Part shown: positions 45,590-56,478 of the stretch, one piece after another | Numbering within the stretch: position 1 is the stretch's first letter | Layout of the letters: each line of letters begins with the position of its first letter | Assembly: GCF_026745355.1 (NCBI RefSeq) | Contig: NC_079207.1 | Coordinates: 38,963,880 to 39,027,879, forward strand | Length of the DNA stretch: 64,000 nt | From: Beta vulgaris subsp. vulgaris | Lineage: Eukaryota; Streptophyta; Magnoliopsida; Caryophyllales; Amaranthaceae | Reading direction: 5' to 3' | Program-made: the position numbers and the translations under genes | Notes under the pieces: generated by a model | The model's input: only the letters and a program-made list of their open reading frames with translations | Database searches by the model: none | What the model was told of the DNA's origin: nothing

Positions 45590-48500
45590 ATGGCGGCTGA
45601 CATAGCGTCGGAATCATACTACACTGTACTTGGTGTGAGTAAAGCGTCGTCAATTGAGGAAATTCGTCGTGCTTTTCGCAAACTAGCTATGGTATGTCAA
45701 GTGTCAACAACGAATTAAATGTTTTTTTAGCGTTCTTAATTTCATCCTTTATAAATTTTAGTCAGAGCATCAATTAATTCATCGAACGTGTTGTAAGATA
45801 ATGTAATGTTTCTACCGGCTTTTTTGTTGTACAAAAACTTATGTCATAAGACCGCCAATAGTTAAGAGTTCTGTTTAAAATAGTCAAAAGGAAGCTATAT
45901 AAATAGTCAACATTAAAGTGAGAGTGTGAAATAGTTAAACATTTGAACTGTAATATGATAGCTAAAAGGGAAATAGTGAAATAGTTATAATTTAAGTTTT
46001 TCTTAGATTTCCCTACTAGACCAGATCCTACCTAGTTACAAGGGCGAGACATTTTGGAGATCCCACATTCCCACCCTGAAGTGTTGCTAGTCGGGTATGA
46101 TTCCATAACCTCACGACATGTTTGGTTAGTGGTGCTAAATTGTGGTAATGGTAATGTTTTTAAGTGTAAATTTATGAAGACATACTAATGCTAATATTCA
46201 TGGTAATGAAACTTGATGTCAAAACATGAGTTTTCCTTCATAAATTTCCATTACCATCCAATACCACCTTCCTAAGTGGTAATAGATGGTAATGAAGTTT
46301 TAGGAAGGAAATAGGTGTTTTAGGATAAAGTAGCATTACCATGGATATTGACATGGGAATGCTTTCACAAATTTGCACTAAAAACCATTACCATTACCAC
46401 CATTTAGTACCAATAACCAAACGGGCTGTGATGCTCTTAGGTACACATCTTATACTAGAATTTAACCTGAAATATGAGACTTGTTCTTTTCTTGTGCTTT
46501 TTATAAACTAAAGTAGATATCAGAGTTATCAATGAATTGATATACATAACTAATTTAGTTTAAATTGAAGATGGAATTAAGTTTTTGGCGGGAGTATAAT
46601 TTCATACGTAGTGGATTTGTGTGCTTATTTTTCTGCTTATTATTCTATTAAGAATATAAATTATGTGATTAGGAAAAGAAAGCAATCATATAAGTTTCAA
46701 TGTTTGGTACAAAAATAGCATATTTTCTTTGAAGGGGGTTCAAAATTATCATTATAAATGATAGGAAATGGAAGGAAAGTGTCTTTACAGATTTTTAGTT
46801 TTACTTTCCTTCTAAAATTCGAAGAATTTGATAAGAAAGAGAAAACTTAAACTAAATATGAGAAATTAAGTGGTGGTTTAGTTTACATGGCAAGTCAAAA
46901 TTCCCATGAAATTGCAATTTATAAGAAATAAATTACATAATCAAATTTAGATTTATGGAAAATGGGTTAAATTGTTTGGTTGACAACAAGAAATTAATTC
47001 CCATTGAAATTTCTGATACCTAGGAGATCTACAATCTACATAAATAATTTCCTCCATTTTATTGGAAACTCGAAATTTTTAGGAATTTCTTGTTCTTTTT
47101 TTTTGCTATTTTGTTGTCAATCAAACAACTCAGCAAATTTTCAACTCTTAAGAATTTCTATTCCTCTCCTTTCTCTTTCCTTTCTTTCTTTTATTAAAAA
47201 TAAATCAAACTGGTTGTAGTCAACAATAATTCATTTGATTGTCAAAAATGATTGAAATGTACTTTGAGTTTAAGATGCAGGGGATGATGATGTGTTATGT
47301 GTCATGAAAATGATGAGGTTTTGAAACAAATCAGTTTGAAAGTGAAACTTCATGATTGAGCAATTTCGGCGTGTAGGTAACGAAATCTACGCAGGGGTGG
47401 ATTCTCACTCTTAATACACTATTCGAATATGATTGTTGAAGATGAGTTGGATTTGATGATACATTATATTCAATTAGTAGTGGTAAACTAAAGTTATTCA
47501 TTAGCTCGGAAAAAGGGTATGGATTTCGGGAATAAAATCATTTTGGAAGTAGGGAACCTCAAGTCCCTCTAAGTTTTCTTGCTTCCTACATGATATGTGA
47601 TGGACGAAGTAAAATTGTACGTCTAACCACTAATTCTTACATTGTCCCTCCAAATATTTTCTAATATAAATGGCTCATTCCTCTTCCGTTTCCATGCAAT
47701 TCTATTGTCCTTTTCGATTAATTATCAAGTTATGGCTCTCTATGGCTCTCTGAAAGGGACTTTTTTTTTTGGAAATTGCTGATGATATATGTTTATGATG
47801 GTGTTGCAGCAATGGCATCCTGATAAGTGGGTCAATAACCCTGCCATGCTTGGTGAGGCTAAGAAAAAATTTCAGAAAATCCACGAGGCCTATTCAGGTA
47901 CAATGTTTTAGCAGATTTGTGTATCTTTTAGTCATTACTCTTTATTTCTCATTTTTGTGCCAATACAGACTAAGAACATGATGAAGTTGTATCTTACGAA
48001 ATAAATTTCTTGGTTTAGTGTTGTCAGATCCCAGTAAGAGGACAATGTATGATGCAGGCTTGTATGATCTTATTGACGAAGTGGATGAGGTAGGCTGATA
48101 TGTTGTCCTATTCAAATAAATTAAGTTGTGCTTAGAGTGTGTTTCAGAGATGTAAAGAGGTGGAAATGATTTCGTTAAATCTCGAGTCCCCATCTTTCGG
48201 ATGTTTATGATTTATTCCTTGTCGTTCTAAGCACTTATTTACGCTGATTGGTATTGAATAAGTGTCCTCACAAAAACAATTATAACTTTGGATGCAGGGA
48301 TTTTGTGATTTTATGCAAGATTTGTCGTCACTTATGTCACAAGTCAGAGATGAGGTGAGTACTTTGAGCATTTTGTTTCTTTTTTTCTGATTTACTGGAA
48401 AATAGTGCATGGTTTGATCACATTGATACTAGTTGGATTTGGATTGCAAGTCATCATATGTAAACAAATTCGTGGAATATGAAGTATTGTGAATTTTTGT

Positions 48501-50246
48501 ATGAAGTAGATGCAACAATCCCATCTAAAATTTTTCATTAGTAAATAGTAATTTTCCAAGTTCTTTCATTCTGATTCTGCAATTGGACGTCAGTTTTTGC
48601 TGCCTTTGGCTTGAAATAGTCACATATCTCCACACTAAGCTGGATCACCTTACATAAATCTTGAAGACTTTAAGTTGCAGCAACTAGATCATGTGAGTTT
48701 CCAGATACGAGCGAGCTAATATATCTTTATCAACAGGATATACATATATGAGATTTTCCAACATTAAGGTGATTTAGCTCTTGAGCATGATATGCTTATC
48801 TTTTTTGAGGATTTCACTCGTATTCCCTTTACAAAAAGATATCCTTGTAAATGAAGTGATGTGCTGTAAAACTGAATATGGAAACACAGATAATGTGGGT
48901 AGGCACATAAAATGGCAATGAGCACTCAGCCAGTCACAGTAGGAAAAAAACCATAGGAGGAAGATTATGGAACTGCCTTATTAGTTATCCGTTCATTAAT
49001 CCACATGACGTAACATCCCAATTATCTAGTTTGACATTAGCATCTTAAATTTTTTAGTTAGTAAGCTTGAGGTTGACTGATCTTCTGCTTGAAACTATCT
49101 ATGAGCTGGATAAATTCCTCCGGAGTGAATTCCTGTGGGTTGGCAATGAGTCGGAGATGGGGCCGTTGGATCTCAATCCGCCCCATCATCCTCAAACCGA
49201 ATCTCCATCCACACCCTCCATCACATGCCATATCCTACCATATCCACCCCATGCATTGACCGTGGATGGGGTGGTGGGAAATGGATGATACGAGAAAAAT
49301 TGTTTGTGTACATAACAACTTTTAAAGAATTAAAAACTGGAGATTTAAGCCATTGATTAACAGTAAAGCGACTAGATATTTTATTTATAGTTCTTATTAG
49401 TATATTATGTATATATATATGTGTGTGTGTTTGTGACGTGGGTGGGTGGATGGATGAATAGGGCGGGTGGTCCTAGAAAATTTTCACCCATCTCCGACCT
49501 ACCCGCTGACATCCACTTCAACTGCGATTTGCCCGTCACATGGGGGGATAGGTGGATAATCCACTCAGCCATACAACTCTACTTTGGAGGCTCATTTTTC
49601 AATTCACCGGTTGTGTCTTGTGTCTAGCTATGTCAAAGGGGTCAACAAGGAAACGCAGGGTTCCTAAGCTGGTTGGGTTTTTGTAGAAATAATTATGTGA
49701 ATATGCGCTGGTTGCTACTTAAGACTGCTTTAGTGAGTGATGATATGTTTGATTGCATGCTTGGGAACTTTCATATGTATATAGAACACATCACAATTGA
49801 AAATATAGATGCTAGTACAGATGCTAGTCATTGCAGGGGTGCAATAAGTAATATCCAAAACTAATTAGTTTAAGCTGCTTTCTTGGTCTCTCCCATATTT
49901 TGGAGTCCTCTTCAAAAATGAAGTTGATAATAAAGTCTGCTGGAATTAAGTTAAAATGCAGAGGCAGCTTTAGTTTATGTAACAAAATCTATTGGCTTTA
50001 AGAATTAAGAAGCAAGCCAGAATTGAAGATGCTTGCTTCTCAACTTGGTTGATAATCCCATGGTATCCTTCTATCAAATTTAGTGGCATGAACTCTCATG
50101 TAGAGTTTTTCTGTTTGTAGGAGAAAGATAGTAGCATGGAAGACCTCCAAAGTATGTTTATGGAGATGTTCCAAGGATTTCAATCCCCTCAGTGGTCCTG
50201 TAGTCCCTCAGTGGTTGGCAACCAAGGCTGTGCAGCAAGAAGCTGA
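45590..50246 (+). CDS. Small J-domain (DnaJ/HSP40) co-chaperone, five exons
   Basis: Exons 45590-45691, 47810-47897, 48019-48089, 48298-48354 and 50121-50246 join in frame at GT-AG introns to give 147 residues. The J-domain occupies about residues 8-80: [20 protein letters not shown], then the HPD motif at residues 37-39 (QWHPDKW), FQKIHEAY and [12 protein letters not shown]-domains stimulate the ATPase of HSP70 partners. There is no G/F region, zinc finger or signal peptide, so it is a short class C J-protein, probably cytosolic or nuclear. The middle ([21 protein letters not shown]) and MFMEMFQGF match the acidic and aromatic tail of plant homologues of about 150-170 residues. The last 20 residues may be frameshifted by a 19-bp duplication in exon 5. 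Intron 1 (2.1 kb) and intron 4 (1.8 kb) hold repeats. Confidence 0.9.
46120..46421. mobile_element. MITE in intron 1 of the J-protein gene
   Basis: A 302-bp segment has long inverted ends: GTTTGGTTAGTGGTGCTAAA and its partner, which reads inverted as GTTTGGTTATTGGTACTAAA. Both continue into TGGTAATGGTAATG, for about 50 bp with few mismatches. It has no coding capacity. The target duplication is not clear, so the superfamily (hAT or PIF/Harbinger) is left open. Confidence 0.7.
46972..47128. mobile_element. Possible small MITE in intron 1
   Basis: A 157-bp segment has inverted ends TTGTTTGGTTGACAACAA and, from the right, TTGTTTGATTGACAACAA (17/18). The centre is AT-rich. It could be a small non-autonomous DNA transposon or simply a hairpin. 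Confidence 0.5.
48355..50120 (+). other. Intron 4 of the J-protein gene
   Basis: GTGAGT...TGTAG borders are present. Inside, 49130-49580 is unusually G/C-rich for this locus, with CCCATC/GGATGG and GGTGGATGG motifs on both strands, suggesting a degenerate fold-back insert. A TA/TG microsatellite lies at 49405-49432. No coding sequence was recognised. Confidence 0.6.
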
Positions 50247-51162
50247 GTTGATGGGACGAACATCCCAAAGCACATAGTTCAGTTCTCAGGTGTTGGGAAT
50301 GTCATATCAGGTCGATGTCCTTAATTTTTGATAGATTGATCGTAACCCTTTGTTGAGAGCAAAGCTAGAATGTCGCATAGCGAGTGTGCCTGCCCTGTTT
50401 GTATATATCATGAAAATGAACTCATGTTTCAAACAGATGGTGAGAAACGAGACCGCTGGAATTGACTATGCATATTATTAGTTGTATCTGGTACGTGTCA
50501 TGTATATTTAGTGTCTTGTGTATATGGTGTGCCGTGTCGTGCTTGACTTTGTGAAGTGGCCGAGTTCAGTTTTGCGGGATTGAGTTTGTACCATGCGTTT
50601 CTGACTTTTTTTTTGTAAAACGTAGTCTCCCTCTGCGGGGTTGAGTTTGTACTTTGCTTTTCTAACATTTTCTGTAAAACGTAGTCTCACTCTTACAACA
50701 AGTATAGATATTATTGTTGTCGTTTTAGTATTATTGATTTTGTTTTCATCATTTGTTATTATTCTTCCAAGTTGTATTAGTTGTTTATTTCAGTTTCATA
50801 AATATTTGTCAACATTGTTGATTTCGTGTTGATGTGAAATGAGTTTTTTTTATATACTATTGTAGTTGCGTATTTTGTACATTTTTTTCTACTATAACAA
50901 TTACTATTTTGAGTGGTTTCATTTATTGGAATCGTTCTCTTTTTGGTAAAGAAAGTAGATATAATTACAATAATTTTTTTACGCAGTGAATGAAATCATT
51001 ATTAATTGCTCAAATACTTTCATGAAGTAGTGTTTATTAAGTATTTGTTTTATTAATAAATATTCTAGTTAACAGAAGGGGCATTAAAAGGAAGACAAAT
51101 ATAGCACCCTATAAGTTATACCATTGAGTTGGGGTTAACGAGCATCAAGTTCCCCGCGCTAT
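50247..51162. other. 3' flank of the J-protein gene
   Basis: The presumed 3' UTR follows the stop. TTTTGTAAAACGTAGTCTC occurs twice (about 50610 and 50672) as part of an imperfect 55-60 bp tandem repeat beginning GGTTGAGTTTGTAC. No other gene is seen and the rest is AT-rich. Confidence 0.45.
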
Positions 51163-51430
51163 ATTCTATCTATGTCATTTTAATCTACACACTTCGACAT
51201 TTTATATTATTCGTAAACTTTCTTTTGACCATTATTTGTCATTTATACGAGGCGTAAAAATATAATCATGTGGGATCTTGTTGGATTCATCATAACATGT
51301 GTTTTTATTAATATGTACTTTTTATAATTATTATAAATACAACATTAAAGATATATATTTTTAAAGTTTTGCGTTGACATGGATGAAAAGTGTAAGTGTG
51401 TAGATTAAAATGAAACGGATGGGATAGATG
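51163..51430. mobile_element. Stowaway-like MITE
   Basis: A 268-bp segment has inverted ends: CATTTTAATCTACACACTT on the left (51176-51194) and the same sequence inverted at about 51390-51410. The outer right end reads inverted as CTATCCCATCCGTTTCATTT, like the CTCCCTCCGT ends of Stowaway elements. TA flanks are plausible. The left end is degenerate. Confidence 0.6.
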
Positions 51431-52380
51431 GGAAAGCTTGAGGAATTTATCATTATTGAATTTTCACTTAATTTCTAAAATAATGTCTTTATCTGTGTTT
51501 AAATATTTCAATTACGCTAGAAATTTATATGAGTTTTTAGGATATATCTAAAATAGGTAAATAAACTTAAAACATTGAAGATATACACGTGTCATATGCC
51601 TTCATTCATGTAAAAAAAAGACAAAAAATTAACTTTGAATTTTGGTATTAATTTATACCAAAATTCAGTAAAAATTGTTACTAATATCATAATAGCTTTT
51701 ACTTTGATAAGTTGGTAATCAAGTATAAGTGAATTTTGATTTTAACTTTGAATTTTGGTGTCAATAATACATACTTTGATGTTAATTATGGTATGAATTT
51801 GAGCTTTGCTATTAGTAGTACTAGAGTAACTCTTACTTTAGTACCTTTAAATAACAAAATTTTACCCTTTCGAACTTTGATATCAAAGGTAATATAATAA
51901 CTCTTATTTTGATATCTTGGGTTAATTAAAGGTTATTTGGGATGAGAGGTAAACCCTTCCTTGTAAACCTGGTATAAGCTAGATAGCATCAATGATGCCA
52001 ACTTGTGATCATATATGACTACGTTGATTTAAACACTATGCAAAAAAGGAAATTACACACACAACAATTTGTAAAAAAAGTGATGCAATATTTTAATTTC
52101 AATGAATCATACCCTTCTCTACCCTCTACGCATAATTCACGAAATATTCCAGAATCAAAAGGATTTTAAATCAATGTAATGTTCCATTTAACTCAAAACA
52201 CGGTCCAACAACCATAAACAATGAGATTTGACCATTTGCCTAATTGTCAAAACCCAACAAACCAATCTTAATATCATTAAACCCAATAAATCAATCTTAA
52301 GATCATTAAGTGTCTATTATAACCCAAATCATTTATTTAAGGAATACTCTTTGATGGTGCTCCTGGTTTATACTATAATG
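51431..52380. other. AT-rich intergenic region
   Basis: No gene or mobile element is seen apart from repeated phrases of the type TTTTGGTATTAATTT/AACTTTGAATTTTGGT (51640-51800), an imperfect local repeat. It ends at the target duplication (TAATG, 52376-52380) of Gypsy-T. Confidence 0.5.
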
Positions 52381-52825
52381 TGTTTCGGTATGGGACAAAT
52401 TACGGGGTCTTGAACCGTTAAGTCCTTGTGTTGAAGCCGGTTTGGATCCCTGCAAAAGAGAGTAAGTAAACTAGCCTTGGGGGTTGATCCGAGGAACGCT
52501 CCTCCAATGCCTAAGTCACTATTTGGTTAAAGCCGGTAGCTCTCAAGTATAATGTATTGGGATTCGTGAACGTACCTTATGACTCAGATCAACGAAGTAT
52601 TTGTAGGGACCCGAATAAGCCCATATCTGGATTGGGCCCGGTATTTGCGGGAAATATCCCCAAGAATGTTCCTATGGGATATATTCTTATCTTTTATTGA
52701 AAGTATATTTTTCAGGCCCGTAGGCGTTGGAGATATGGACTGGGTTCAAGCCCAGGATTATAAGCCCAAAAGCTATTAGACCGGCATAACTTAAATCGGT
52801 ATGGAACTTAGTCAGCCCCCATACA
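52381..52825 (-). repeat. Gypsy-T 3' LTR
   Basis: This is the left LTR, 445 bp, TGTTTCGGTATGGG to CCCCCATACA. Relative to the 5' LTR, the minus-strand TATAAATA is changed to TACAAATA by one substitution (near 52604). Confidence 0.92.
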
Positions 52826-53085
52826 ACTAGCTCCCAAGCCGGTATGACTAGCATAGGTATACCCTGCTTAATAGGTTTTTAAACCTCCATGGGAGATGCT
52901 GACTTATTTTTGGCGAAAGAATGCGAAACGTTGGCACAGAGAATTTCAACCGTTGCCTCAAGCTGCGCACCTGCATTAAAAGCTCCCCAGGAGCAACTGC
53001 TTCACAACTGGGTGCTACTGAATTACACGTGGCATGATCAGGACGGGAAGACGAAGAGTCACTTAATCTCGACCGCGACTTCCTC
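52826..53085 (+). promoter_or_regulatory. Upstream region of the antisense coding unit
   Basis: This 260-bp stretch lies between the 3' LTR and the TATA box at 53086. It has little repeat content and reads like a plant promoter. A short ORF (52889-53146) spans it but overlaps the TATA box and is not supported. Confidence 0.45.
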
Positions 53086-53093
53086 TATAAATA
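53086..53093 (+). promoter_or_regulatory. TATA box for the antisense unit
   Basis: TATAAATA in the context TCCTCTATAAATACC lies 204 bp upstream of the likely ATG (53297). A pyrimidine-rich TCTCTCAT/TTTATCTCTC region, typical of plant transcription starts, follows by 25-50 bp. It drives away from the LTR and against gag-pol. Confidence 0.6.
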
Positions 53094-53296
53094 CCTCCTG
53101 GGCTCCCCGCTTCTCTCATTTTGTATTTTATCTCTCTTGCGTTTGATTCCATAACGAACTTTCTCTCTCTAAATTCCCTTTTTGCGCTCTTGACGGTTGT
53201 GCGCGACTTCTCCTTCCAGCCTCACGCTATTTGTTGATTCCGGTGCTTTTACTCCTTGACGAAACTTTTTCCATCTTTCATACTGTCTTATTTATA

Positions 53297-54619
53297 ATGT
53301 CTTCCAATTCCGAGAACTCTGACTCACAAAATATCTCCAAGGGCCCTTCCGTCATGACGGAAAGTGATGTAGATTCTGATAGTACCTCCCTTAGATCTGT
53401 GGGGGTTAATGATTCACCCATGCCTGATTCCGTCCATGAACATAGGATCAATAGCCAGAGAGACTGTAGCGTTTCCGGTAGACAAGAGGATGAACCGGCC
53501 ATTCCTGCCTCCCCCTTGGGGATAGTGGTAGGACAAGCGGAGGCTTTAGGGGTGAATGCCTATGGACAATACGAGACCATGGTAGGTTTAGCGGAACATT
53601 CCCCAGAGCTATTTCCTTCCGGTAAGCCCCCTATCCACCGTTCTACTTTTGAGATTGGTGAGACTTCCCGCAGACCGGTACCTAGGGAAATTTTGGTTTC
53701 TCCTGTGCACTCGGATGTCGTTGAGAGCATAAAGAGGTATGTGGCGGAATCAGACGAGGAGTCCACTACCTTAGAGGCTGAGGATGATTCAGACTGGGAT
53801 GACCCTCCGGAAGTTATTCCTGAGGAGTCAGATGAGGATAACTTAGCAGAACTGTTCATGCCGCCTAGTGATGAAGGTTGTGCCGCCGGTGTTCAGTTGG
53901 ATAGCGGCTGGGCCGACACTTGCCGAAAGAGCAAGTTCCTTATCAAGGTCCCGAAATATTTTGCTTTCCCTGATGGATACCGACTGGTACTCCCGGCTGA
54001 AGGGAGCCGTGTCACGGATTTCCCTTCCGGCCATGTGGCTATTTATGCCTATATGCTTGATTTTGGGATGAGAATTCCCTTGGACCCTTTCTTTGTAAAA
54101 ATTTTTAAAGCCTGGAACATATGCTTGGCGCAATTGACCCCCCTAGGATGGCGGAACCTGATGGCTTATGCCTGGGTGGTTCGTTATAAGGGATTCCCCG
54201 AGACCCTGAACCTCTTTCGTAAACTGCATTGGATTAAGGAGGATGGCTCTGCCAAAGGTAAGGGGAACGGGAAGAAGAAAAGAGCCCGGGATGATGAGCT
54301 CGAAGGCTGGGGTGGATGGATGTCTTTATATACTAAGGCAGGAAAGTTAACGGTATATCCCCAACCGAGTTCTCTCAAACTCTGGAGAGGCCGGTTTTTC
54401 TGGGTGCATGTACCGGATGATTTTCCCCTGAGGCGTCAATGGACGAAGCCTCGCTCTCGGATGGAGCACATAAGAGACAGGGGCTTAACTCGTCGGGAGA
54501 GAGAGGCGTATGATTTCTTTGCGTCTGACTCCATCCCAGCCTTACGAGGCAAAAAGAGGATACCGGTTCCCAAGTACTGGCTTCCTCATGCCAACTATGT
54601 GTTCACAACCCGGCTCTGA
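53297..54619 (+). CDS. Antisense ORF 1 of Gypsy-T: putative gypsy-type transposon protein
   Basis: The open frame begins upstream at 53231. The Met at 53297 (MSSNSENSDSQN) is preferred because the earlier 22 residues are hydrophobic and unlike the family. It encodes 440 residues on the strand opposite gag-pol. The N-terminal ~190 residues are acidic and Ser-rich (TLEAEDDSDWDDPPEV). Residues ~210-330 contain GYRLVLPAEGSRVTDFPSGH, VAIYAYMLDFGMRIPL and NLMAYAWVVRYKGFPE, the pattern of the plant 'putative gypsy type transposon' domain (Pfam Transposase_28 type). A Lys/Arg patch (GKGNGKKKRARDD) resembles a nuclear localisation signal. The frame is uninterrupted, unlike gag-pol. Function in the element is unknown. 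It may be spliced to ORF 2, but no in-phase GT donor was found. Confidence 0.7.
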   Translation: MSSNSENSDSQNISKGPSVMTESDVDSDSTSLRSVGVNDSPMPDSVHEHRINSQRDCSVSGRQEDEPAIPASPLGIVVGQAEALGVNAYGQYETMVGLAEHSPELFPSGKPPIHRSTFEIGETSRRPVPREILVSPVHSDVVESIKRYVAESDEESTTLEAEDDSDWDDPPEVIPEESDEDNLAELFMPPSDEGCAAGVQLDSGWADTCRKSKFLIKVPKYFAFPDGYRLVLPAEGSRVTDFPSGHVAIYAYMLDFGMRIPLDPFFVKIFKAWNICLAQLTPLGWRNLMAYAWVVRYKGFPETLNLFRKLHWIKEDGSAKGKGNGKKKRARDDELEGWGGWMSLYTKAGKLTVYPQPSSLKLWRGRFFWVHVPDDFPLRRQWTKPRSRMEHIRDRGLTRREREAYDFFASDSIPALRGKKRIPVPKYWLPHANYVFTTRL

Positions 54620-54815
54620 CTGCCTTAGGTTTCTGCCAGTCTGATCTCTATGGTGTGTTTATGTTTCCGCTTTGATTTTCTGCTTTTGCTGTTGTATTTT
54701 TATTTCTGAAATGTACTAACTGTGATTCCTTCTTTGTTGTTTTCTATTTTCAGGCCGGGACTTTTTAATCCGCGAGGCTCTTCGCGTCGATCGGAAATAC
54801 CGGCCGCTTAGTAAC

Positions 54816-56183
54816 ATGCCTCCTAAACCTCCTCGTAAGTTCGTTCCCATCCAACTACCAGCTGGCGGCGGCCGGGGTGGTCGAGGGGGCCGTGGAGCCG
54901 GTCGCAAATCCAGTCCTGAGGAGGACGTCAGGGATTCGATGCCCCTGTTGCGTCGCCAGGCTGAGGTCGTTGCTCAGAAAAGGAAGTCTGAGCAAAACAA
55001 GGAGGAGCCGCCGGCTAAGAAGGCTGCTTCTAAGGCGAGCAAGGATAAGGAAATCCCTGCTGCAATGTCTACCCCCCTTCTAAACCGGCCGAGTAGCCGA
55101 AGGGGGCAGCTCTTCTTTGCGGCCCAAGATCTACAAGCAATTGACTCTGCCAGAAATGGTTCCCGGACTAGAGTCTTTTGCCAAGCCCAGGAAGGTGGCT
55201 TCTTGGAGCGAACCCGGATGGAGATGCCGGACATTTTGAAGAAGTGCTGGACTCGCTCCCTAGTAAAGAACGGAGAGAAGTTCGATCCAAAGCTGAACGT
55301 TTTGGACGACGAATCTCTGCTGCTGGACCGTCCGTTAGAGGGCGGGAACTTGGGCTATCGTATTTTGAAAGCTATGCAGCTTAAATACGATATACCGGTG
55401 GACGAGGTGTACACGCTTGCTGCGACGCCTGCGCACAACCTGGCCCTGGTAATCCTCATTTTTTTCTTTTCTTTCTCTGTCTGTTCAAGTGTGCTATCGG
55501 AAGTTCTTTGTACTAACTTCTTGTTAATTTGCCCTTTTCAGTCGGCCCAGTCCGGTAAAGAGCTCTGTGGTTTCTACCGATACTTTCAGACCTCTTACTT
55601 CAATGAAGTAAAGGAGACTAAGAAGCTGAGAGGCCGGATTGCTGTTAAGGAGCAAGAGCTGCTCCTGGCCAACACCGAGAAGAACGATGCTCTGGCTGCT
55701 GAAAGTAAGGCAGATGCCACTCTTACCAAAGCTGTGGAGGATCACTCCTTCGTCTTATTCAATAAGGACGAAGAGATCCGGCTTCTCCGAGAGCAGATCT
55801 CCGAGGCCAAGGAGAACGAGCGTGAGGCCGTGAAGGAGTATCAGAAGGGGATGGACTTCGTCTCTCGCTTACTGAACGGGTACAATGGCGGATGGTCAGC
55901 TGCCATGAGGTGCGTCTGGTATACCTTTTCGGACTTTGACTGGTCCAAGATTGAGGACGCCCATGGACAGCAAGTTCATGGTCTACCGGTTGAGGGAGAA
56001 ATCTTAGACCCTGGTGTCACTGAGGCCGACATCGCCAACGCGGATCCCCGGGCAGAGTTCGAAGAGGACGAGGAGGCCGCCAACGACGCTGCTGAAGTTG
56101 CCAACACTGCTACTGGTAATGACAAACCGGAAGAGCAAGTGGTAGTCGTTGACGGCTCTGAGGAAGAGGACCGTGCTGAGTAG
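54816..56183 (+). CDS. Antisense ORF 2 of Gypsy-T: coiled-coil protein, probably next exon(s)
   Basis: The 455-codon frame from ATG 54816 opens with a Pro/Gly/Arg-rich segment (GGGRGGRGGRGAGRK), then a Lys-rich basic region. A conserved-looking part (FDPKLNVLDDESLLLDRPL) and a long heptad-like region (residues ~270-360: KLRGRIAVKEQELLLANTEK) follow, then an acidic tail ending GSEEEDRAE. Positions 55449-55541 look like a 93-nt intron read through in frame (CTG|GTAATC to CCTTTTCAG|TCGG, T-rich, encoding FFFSFSVCSS). The frame extends upstream to an acceptor-like TTCTATTTTCAG at 54753, so it may be a downstream exon of ORF 1. The domain order of both ORFs together matches plant gypsy-type transposon proteins with C-terminal coiled coils. 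It is uninterrupted. Confidence 0.65.
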   Translation: MPPKPPRKFVPIQLPAGGGRGGRGGRGAGRKSSPEEDVRDSMPLLRRQAEVVAQKRKSEQNKEEPPAKKAASKASKDKEIPAAMSTPLLNRPSSRRGQLFFAAQDLQAIDSARNGSRTRVFCQAQEGGFLERTRMEMPDILKKCWTRSLVKNGEKFDPKLNVLDDESLLLDRPLEGGNLGYRILKAMQLKYDIPVDEVYTLAATPAHNLALVILIFFFSFSVCSSVLSEVLCTNFLLICPFQSAQSGKELCGFYRYFQTSYFNEVKETKKLRGRIAVKEQELLLANTEKNDALAAESKADATLTKAVEDHSFVLFNKDEEIRLLREQISEAKENEREAVKEYQKGMDFVSRLLNGYNGGWSAAMRCVWYTFSDFDWSKIEDAHGQQVHGLPVEGEILDPGVTEADIANADPRAEFEEDEEAANDAAEVANTATGNDKPEEQVVVVDGSEEEDRAE

Positions 56184-56478
56184 ATAGGCTTTTTCCTTCT
56201 TTCCCTTCCTTGCCCTTCTTGTATTGGGCCACTTTGTGGGTGGTGTGCTTTTTGCGATCATAACGTCTTTTCCCTTGCGCAGCCAAACTATCTTTATTGT
56301 TCTGTAAATCCGTTACTCCTGTAATCGGTAGCTAGCTTCAATTTTTACGGTCATGCCGTCTGTGGTTGACTGCTTAGTTTTAGGGCTTTGTTATCGGTTT
56401 AATCAATTATGCCTCCAATTCATTATTAGCATCTGCACGTTTTGATCAATTATTACCGTTAACTTGTATATTCCGGCA

